Source: an uncultured Bacteroidales bacterium (GTDB taxonomy: Bacteria > Bacteroidota > Bacteroidia > Bacteroidales > UBA932). Taken from it: a stretch of 64,000 bases of DNA. The notes beneath the pieces were generated by a model. It searched no databases. It saw nothing but the letters and a program-made list of their open reading frames with translations, and was not told the origin of the DNA. Where the stretch lies: assembly GCA_900316675.1 (NCBI GenBank), contig ONDR01000001.1:99505-163504 (forward strand), in the 5' to 3' direction. Positions 59,858 to 64,000 of this stretch are shown here, in pieces (position 1 is the first letter of the stretch; each line of letters starts with the position of its first letter). Both the position numbers and the translations under genes were made by a program.

Positions 59858-62428
59858 ATGCAAGACACACCGCTCATTAGACAGTTTTTCGAGGTCAAGG
59901 CCCAGAACCCTGAGGCGATACTTTTGTACCGCGTCGGGGATTTTTATGAGACCTACTCTGACGACGCACTGGTCGCCAGCAAGGTTCTTGGTCTGGTTCT
60001 TACCAAGAAAAGCAACGGTGACAAAGGCCACATTGCAATGGCCGGTTTCCCCCACCATGCCATTGAAGCCTACCTTCCAAAACTCGTGCGCGCGGGCTAC
60101 AAAGTTGCTGTCTGCGACCAACTTGAAGACCCTGCCCTCACGGGCCGAAAGCTTGTTAAAAGAGGTGTTACAGAAATAGTTACGCCTGGTGTGGCTTTTG
60201 GCGAATCCATGCTGGACCAGAAGGAGCATAACTACTTGGCAGGCCTTGTCTTTGGAAAAGGCAGCGTAGGCGCAGCCTTCCTGGACGTGTCTACCGGCAC
60301 CTTCCAGCTGACAGAAGGCAGCGAAGAGTTCGTCGGCACGCTCATTTCTTCCCTCCGTCCCAAGGAAATCATCACCTCACGCGAAAGCGAGCGAAAGGTG
60401 AAGGCTACCTATCAGGACGCGGGTTATATTTCTACCCTGGACGAATGGGCCTTTGTGTTCGATTCTTCAGCAGAGCGGCTACGCAAGCAGCTACAGGTAG
60501 ACAGCCTTAAGGGCTATGCCATTGATTCTTATCCGCTTGGCATCTGTGCCGCCGGTGCGCTGATGGTTTATCTTGAACAGACTCATCATGCCGGTCTGGG
60601 CAACATTTGTTCCCTGTCCCGCATTGACGAAGGCCACTTTGTCTGGATGGACAAGTTCACCATGCGCAACCTGGAAATTTTCCAGTCCGAGGGTGTAAGC
60701 CTGCTGGACGTTATGGACCATTGCTGCAGCCCCATGGGAGCGCGTCTGCTCAGGAACTGGCTCGCCCTTCCGGTGCTTGATATAGAGGAACTTAACCGTC
60801 GATACGATGCCGTGGATGCTTTTGTCCATGACGAATTTTCCCTGAACGATGTCCGTGAAAGAATCGGCAATCTGGGAGACCTGGAGCGCATCGTAGCCCG
60901 TGCAGCGGCCGGAAAGATTGCTCCGCGCGAAGTCAAGCAACTGGGCCGGGGCCTGGCCGGCATCATCCCAATAAAGGAAATCTGCCAGGAGCAACCTGCC
61001 CTGAACCCGCTTGTATCCAAGCTTAAGGATTGCCTTCCGCTTATCGATGCTATTAAATCCACCCTCATGGAAGAGCCGGCAGCGGCAATTGGCAAAGGAG
61101 ATGTAATTGCGGCCGGGGTAAACGAGGAATTGGATAACCTTCGCCATATATCCCGCGGCAGCAAGGAGTATCTGCTGGAACTGCAGCAGAGGGAAAGCGA
61201 ACGCACCGGAATCGCATCGCTAAAGATCAGCTTCAACAACGTATTCGGTTACTACTTCGAGGTAAGGAATACTTATAAGGATAAGGTTCCCCCGGAGTGG
61301 ATACGCAAGCAGACTCTTGTAGCAGCAGAGCGCTACATTACCCCGGAGCTTAAGGAATACGAAGACACCATTCTTGGTGCCGAAGAAAAGATAAACGCCC
61401 TTGAGGCAAGGCTTTACGCAGAGCTTGTAGCTAAGATTCAGTCTTATGTGCAGGCCATCCAGACCAATGCCCGCATCATTGCGAAGGTAGATGTCCTGGC
61501 CGGGTTTGCAGACCTTGCCATAAGCAATAATTATTGCCGTCCGTCCGTAGACGACGGCGACGAGCTTGACATCCGCGACGGCCGCCATCCGGTTATCGAA
61601 ACCCTGATGAAGAAGGGCGAGGAATATATTCCCAACGATGTTTATCTGGATCGCACGTCGCAGCAGATAATGATTCTTACCGGCCCCAACATGTCCGGTA
61701 AGTCCGCCCTGCTGCGCCAGACCGCCCTCATCGTGCTGATGGCACAGGTGGGCAGTTTTGTCCCGGCGGCATCGGCAAAAATAGGTTGGTTCGACAAAAT
61801 CTTTACTCGCGTAGGAGCGTCGGACAACATTTCCCGTGGCGAATCCACCTTCATGGTAGAGATGCTGGAAACGTCCATGATCCTGCACAACCTGAGCCCC
61901 AGGTCGCTGGTAATTCTGGACGAGATAGGCCGCGGAACATCCACCTACGACGGAATGTCAATTGCCCGCGCTATCGTGGAATATATCCACGAATACGGCC
62001 ACAGGGCCAAAACGCTGTTTGCGACCCACTACCACGAGCTGAACGACCTTGAAGACCTGTACGCCCGCGTACGCAACTTCCACGTGGCAGTGAAAGAAGC
62101 TGGCAAGCAGATTATCTTCCTTCGCAAACTGGAACCGGGCGGTACGGCCCATAGTTTTGGTATTCATGTGGCCCGAATGGCCGGAATGCCCAAAGAAGTG
62201 CTGTCGATGGCAGAGAAAACCCTGTCCGCCCTTGAGGCCAAGGACGAGGCTGAGGCTTCCGCCCGTTCGCCGAAGGGCGATGGTGCCGTGCAGTTGTCCC
62301 TCTTCCAACTTGATGATCCTGCTCTGGCGTCCCTGCGGGACCAGCTCCGAAAGGCGGATCTGGATAACATGACGCCATTGCAAGCATTTGATTTACTTAG
62401 GGATATGAAAAAAGAACTTGGTTTGTAA
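59858..62428 (+). CDS. mutS: DNA mismatch repair protein MutS
   Basis: 856 residues from MQDTPLIRQFFEVKAQNPEAILLYRVGDFYE, whose GDFYE mismatch-binding Phe-x-Glu motif is at the usual position near the start. The 34 extra open codons upstream span the promoter and GT4 start and are rejected. The clamp and lever follow (GYYFEVRNTYKDKVP), then the ATPase with Walker A GPNMSGKS (609-616), GASDNISRGESTFMVEM and VILDEIGRGTSTYDGMSIA, and the C-terminal helix FDLLRDMKKEL. It recognises mismatches with MutL. folA starts 1 bp after the stop. The mRNA is probably leaderless. Confidence 0.97.
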   Translation: MQDTPLIRQFFEVKAQNPEAILLYRVGDFYETYSDDALVASKVLGLVLTKKSNGDKGHIAMAGFPHHAIEAYLPKLVRAGYKVAVCDQLEDPALTGRKLVKRGVTEIVTPGVAFGESMLDQKEHNYLAGLVFGKGSVGAAFLDVSTGTFQLTEGSEEFVGTLISSLRPKEIITSRESERKVKATYQDAGYISTLDEWAFVFDSSAERLRKQLQVDSLKGYAIDSYPLGICAAGALMVYLEQTHHAGLGNICSLSRIDEGHFVWMDKFTMRNLEIFQSEGVSLLDVMDHCCSPMGARLLRNWLALPVLDIEELNRRYDAVDAFVHDEFSLNDVRERIGNLGDLERIVARAAAGKIAPREVKQLGRGLAGIIPIKEICQEQPALNPLVSKLKDCLPLIDAIKSTLMEEPAAAIGKGDVIAAGVNEELDNLRHISRGSKEYLLELQQRESERTGIASLKISFNNVFGYYFEVRNTYKDKVPPEWIRKQTLVAAERYITPELKEYEDTILGAEEKINALEARLYAELVAKIQSYVQAIQTNARIIAKVDVLAGFADLAISNNYCRPSVDDGDELDIRDGRHPVIETLMKKGEEYIPNDVYLDRTSQQIMILTGPNMSGKSALLRQTALIVLMAQVGSFVPAASAKIGWFDKIFTRVGASDNISRGESTFMVEMLETSMILHNLSPRSLVILDEIGRGTSTYDGMSIARAIVEYIHEYGHRAKTLFATHYHELNDLEDLYARVRNFHVAVKEAGKQIIFLRKLEPGGTAHSFGIHVARMAGMPKEVLSMAEKTLSALEAKDEAEASARSPKGDGAVQLSLFQLDDPALASLRDQLRKADLDNMTPLQAFDLLRDMKKELGL

Positions 62429-62429
62429 T

Positions 62430-62927
62430 ATGGAAAAATCAATCATAGTAGCGGTTGCAGAGGGCAATGCCATCGGCCGCAAGAACGAACTTCTCTGGCA
62501 TCTTGCAGAAGACCTTAAGTACTTTAAGGAACAGACTTCCGGTTATCCTGTAATCATGGGCTTCATGACCTTCAAGTCCATAGGCCGTCCGCTGCCCAAG
62601 CGCACCAATATTGTGATTTCCATTTTCCCTTGGCCGGACGCTCCGGAGGGAATCGTTATTGTGGATTCCCTGGAGGCCGCTTATAAGGCCGCCGAGGCTA
62701 CGGGTGCACAGAAGTGCTTCGTAATGGGTGGTGCCTATACTTACGCCGAGGCTATGCAATCTGCTGACACCCTGTACATTACCCACGTTCACGCCAGCGC
62801 CCCGGATGCCGACGCTTTCTTCCCGGAGATCTCTCCCAAAGTATGGACTCCCGTCTGGAAGTCAGACCTTCGTCACGACGCCGAAAACGACATCGACTTC
62901 CAGTTCGTCCGCTACGCCCGCCGGTAA
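62430..62927 (+). CDS. folA: Dihydrofolate reductase
   Basis: 165 residues from MEKSIIVAVAEGNAIGRKNELLWHLAEDLKYFKEQT, which contains the catalytic acidic residue in AEDLKYF. PVIMGFMTFKSIGRPLPKRTNIVIS is the NADPH-binding block, with Phe-Met where GRKT/GR.T is common. KCFVMGGAYTYAEAMQSADTLYITHVHA completes the fold. It makes tetrahydrofolate and is the trimethoprim target; the Leu-Trp (usual Pro-Trp) in the Met20 loop may alter inhibitor binding. It is 1 bp after mutS and co-transcribed with it. The open frame upstream starts inside mutS and is ignored. Confidence 0.94.
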   Translation: MEKSIIVAVAEGNAIGRKNELLWHLAEDLKYFKEQTSGYPVIMGFMTFKSIGRPLPKRTNIVISIFPWPDAPEGIVIVDSLEAAYKAAEATGAQKCFVMGGAYTYAEAMQSADTLYITHVHASAPDADAFFPEISPKVWTPVWKSDLRHDAENDIDFQFVRYARR

Positions 62928-63032
62928 CCAGTCGGCTGACCACCGCCGCTTGCCACAACCGGGCGCCGCTAATGGTAGTACGGCCGGGCCACAGCCAGAA
63001 GCCACTGCTGATTATCAGGCACTTACGCAATG

Positions 63033-63058
63033 TGCTTGTTGTAAAATTGCAACAAGCA
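63033..63058. terminator. Hairpin between folA and RAYT 2
   Basis: Perfect 9-bp stem, TGCTTGTTG (63033-63041) with CAACAAGCA (63050-63058). It lies between convergent genes. There is no T-run, so it could be a Rho-linked or weak bidirectional terminator, or a repeat for the neighbouring RAYT. No second copy is seen in the window. Confidence 0.45.
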
Positions 63059-63079
63059 AAGTATGTAACTAATTGATAC

Positions 63080-64000
63080 TCAATCCACCCCTTTATCTTC
63101 TATAATGGATAGGTGAAGATATTTTGCGACCTGCGCCATGGTAGCAGAGCTTTTTGACATTAAATCATGGAGGGCGGCAATCTTCTTGTCGATGTCCCAA
63201 TGAATAACATCGGCCGGAGACTTTACATTGTAATCTCTATCTAGAATAAGACGGATTTTTGAATAAACAGCATCGGAAACTCCGGAAAAAGATTCCTTAA
63301 TATCATATTCGCTGCCGGTATTGGAGTTCACTGCAATAATCATGGTAGCCTCATCGCCATAAAGATTCAAAACTGACTGGCGGTCAAGTGCATCATAAGT
63401 TTTAATAATATGGCCAACCAGAATCTTTTGTTCTTGAGCATCCAATCCGGCAACGAGGTTGTCTAGGACAAGATAAGTAAGAGGCCTGCCGCTTTGACGT
63501 AACGCCTCAACCCTCTTAAGCTTAAAAAGCAAGTCCTCGGAAAGAGCAGAAAGAGAATACGTATCCCGGTCAGGTAAAAGAAAGGTCCACGTATATTGTT
63601 CTGCATTAACGCAGATGTGACGCTCTACCGGGTTATTTGCAAGGTAAGCGACGCAGGTCCTTTTTTGTTTGTCGCCTAATTTAATAGAATTGCCAAACCG
63701 GCTAAATACTTGACCTACAGTATTGTGCGCAAAGTTCCATTCTTTTGCAAACCGGCTGTTTAATTCCCGTTCGAAGTTTTCCAGACGCTCTCTTTCAGAG
63801 GCCTGCAGAAGTTCGTGTACATGATCAACCATAATACACAAGCCATAGGCCCGCACTTTATGCTTTTCTGCTAAACAGAAAAACAAAGTGTAGTAAACTA
63901 GTACATATTCCGGAGCATACCCACCCAGTCTGAGGCGGCCTAAAAGTTCAGTTACGAACTGAAACAAGTCTCTAAAATCGGTGCCCCATTCCTTTCCTGG
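63080..64000 (-). CDS. RAYT-like Y1-family transposase, 5' end beyond window
   Basis: Open from the window edge to the stop at 63080, giving at least 306 residues. The true start is probably outside, because the frame reads GKEWGTDFRDLFQFV before the first possible TTG. The HUH pair is in IMVDHVHELLQ, then ELNSRFAKEWNFAHNTVGQVFSRFGNSIKL, then the CVAYLANNPVERHICV block typical of RAYT proteins. Where RAYT 1 has TYSMLF, this protein reads RFAKEW, so the usual nucleophile Tyr may be Phe. A helical C-terminal extension of about 170 residues has no clear homology. Only weakly similar to RAYT 1. Confidence 0.7.
   Translation of the reverse strand, partial: PGKEWGTDFRDLFQFVTELLGRLRLGGYAPEYVLVYYTLFFCLAEKHKVRAYGLCIMVDHVHELLQASERERLENFERELNSRFAKEWNFAHNTVGQVFSRFGNSIKLGDKQKRTCVAYLANNPVERHICVNAEQYTWTFLLPDRDTYSLSALSEDLLFKLKRVEALRQSGRPLTYLVLDNLVAGLDAQEQKILVGHIIKTYDALDRQSVLNLYGDEATMIIAVNSNTGSEYDIKESFSGVSDAVYSKIRLILDRDYNVKSPADVIHWDIDKKIAALHDLMSKSSATMAQVAKYLHLSIIEDKGVD

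Overview
The window is a gene-dense chromosomal segment (roughly 50% GC by eye) from a member of the Bacteroidales. The main signs are many promoters of the Bacteroidetes -33/-7 type (TTTG, about 19-21 bp, TAnnTTTG), a fused SecDF, BACON and DUF4923-type secreted proteins, an S46 dipeptidyl-peptidase, lipoproteins with short lipoboxes, and housekeeping genes of Bacteroidales character. I cannot name the genus. No prophage, conjugative element or CRISPR array is visible. The mobile content is two REP-associated tyrosine transposase (RAYT) genes and two copies of a 98-bp double-hairpin repeat.

Layout. 1-2.5 kb: the tail of an unknown gene, the comM/YifB ATPase, and a HicA/HicB toxin-antitoxin pair. 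2.5-7.1 kb: an ABC ATPase, its permease, a YtrA-type GntR repressor and an outer-membrane beta-barrel protein, apparently one operon behind a strong promoter with a palindromic operator at its start point. 7.1-15.5 kb (minus strand): a compact cluster aroB, aroD-aroA fusion, aroC, sufB, pnuC, sufC, short sufD, ispE. It joins the shikimate pathway, Fe-S assembly, nicotinamide riboside uptake and isoprenoid synthesis. 15.5-17.7 kb: tRNA-Leu(CAA), an M13 metallopeptidase lipoprotein and tRNA-Ser(GCU). 17.7-24.6 kb: a candidate small RNA, a membrane-spanning TPR/AraC regulator, a PD40/SPOR-like protein and secDF. 24.7-32.6 kb: an M6 protease, a BACON lipoprotein and dnaE. 32.6-39.3 kb: an EEP-family hydrolase, a ThiL homologue with degraded motifs, a DUF4923 protein, a serine hydrolase and a receiver/PPDK-N fusion. 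39.3-43.5 kb: repeat copy 1, RAYT 1, a TPR/DUF4919-like protein, repeat copy 2 and a GT2 glycosyltransferase. 43.5-48.7 kb: a transglutaminase, a small secreted protein, an NfeD-like protein and flotillin. 48.8-52 kb: a candidate small RNA, an EF-G paralogue lacking the catalytic histidine (EF-G2 type), a small helical protein and an XRE regulator. 52-59.8 kb: rnhB, DPP7, an Mrp ATPase, a YfhO-like protein and a GT4 glycosyltransferase. 59.8-64 kb: mutS, folA and a second RAYT cut by the window end.

The most notable points are: (i) a set of genes (aroB, EEP hydrolase, GT2, GT4, mutS) whose ATG lies exactly 6-7 nt after a TAnnTTTG box, predicting leaderless mRNAs; (ii) the RAYT with its matching 98-bp palindromic repeat, both copies sitting between convergent genes; (iii) an autoregulatory GntR operator; (iv) three enzymes with lost catalytic motifs (ThiL-like, EF-G2, PPDK-like without its phospho-His domain); and (v) two candidate sRNAs with a promoter box and terminator. 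All functional statements are from sequence reading alone, with no database search.
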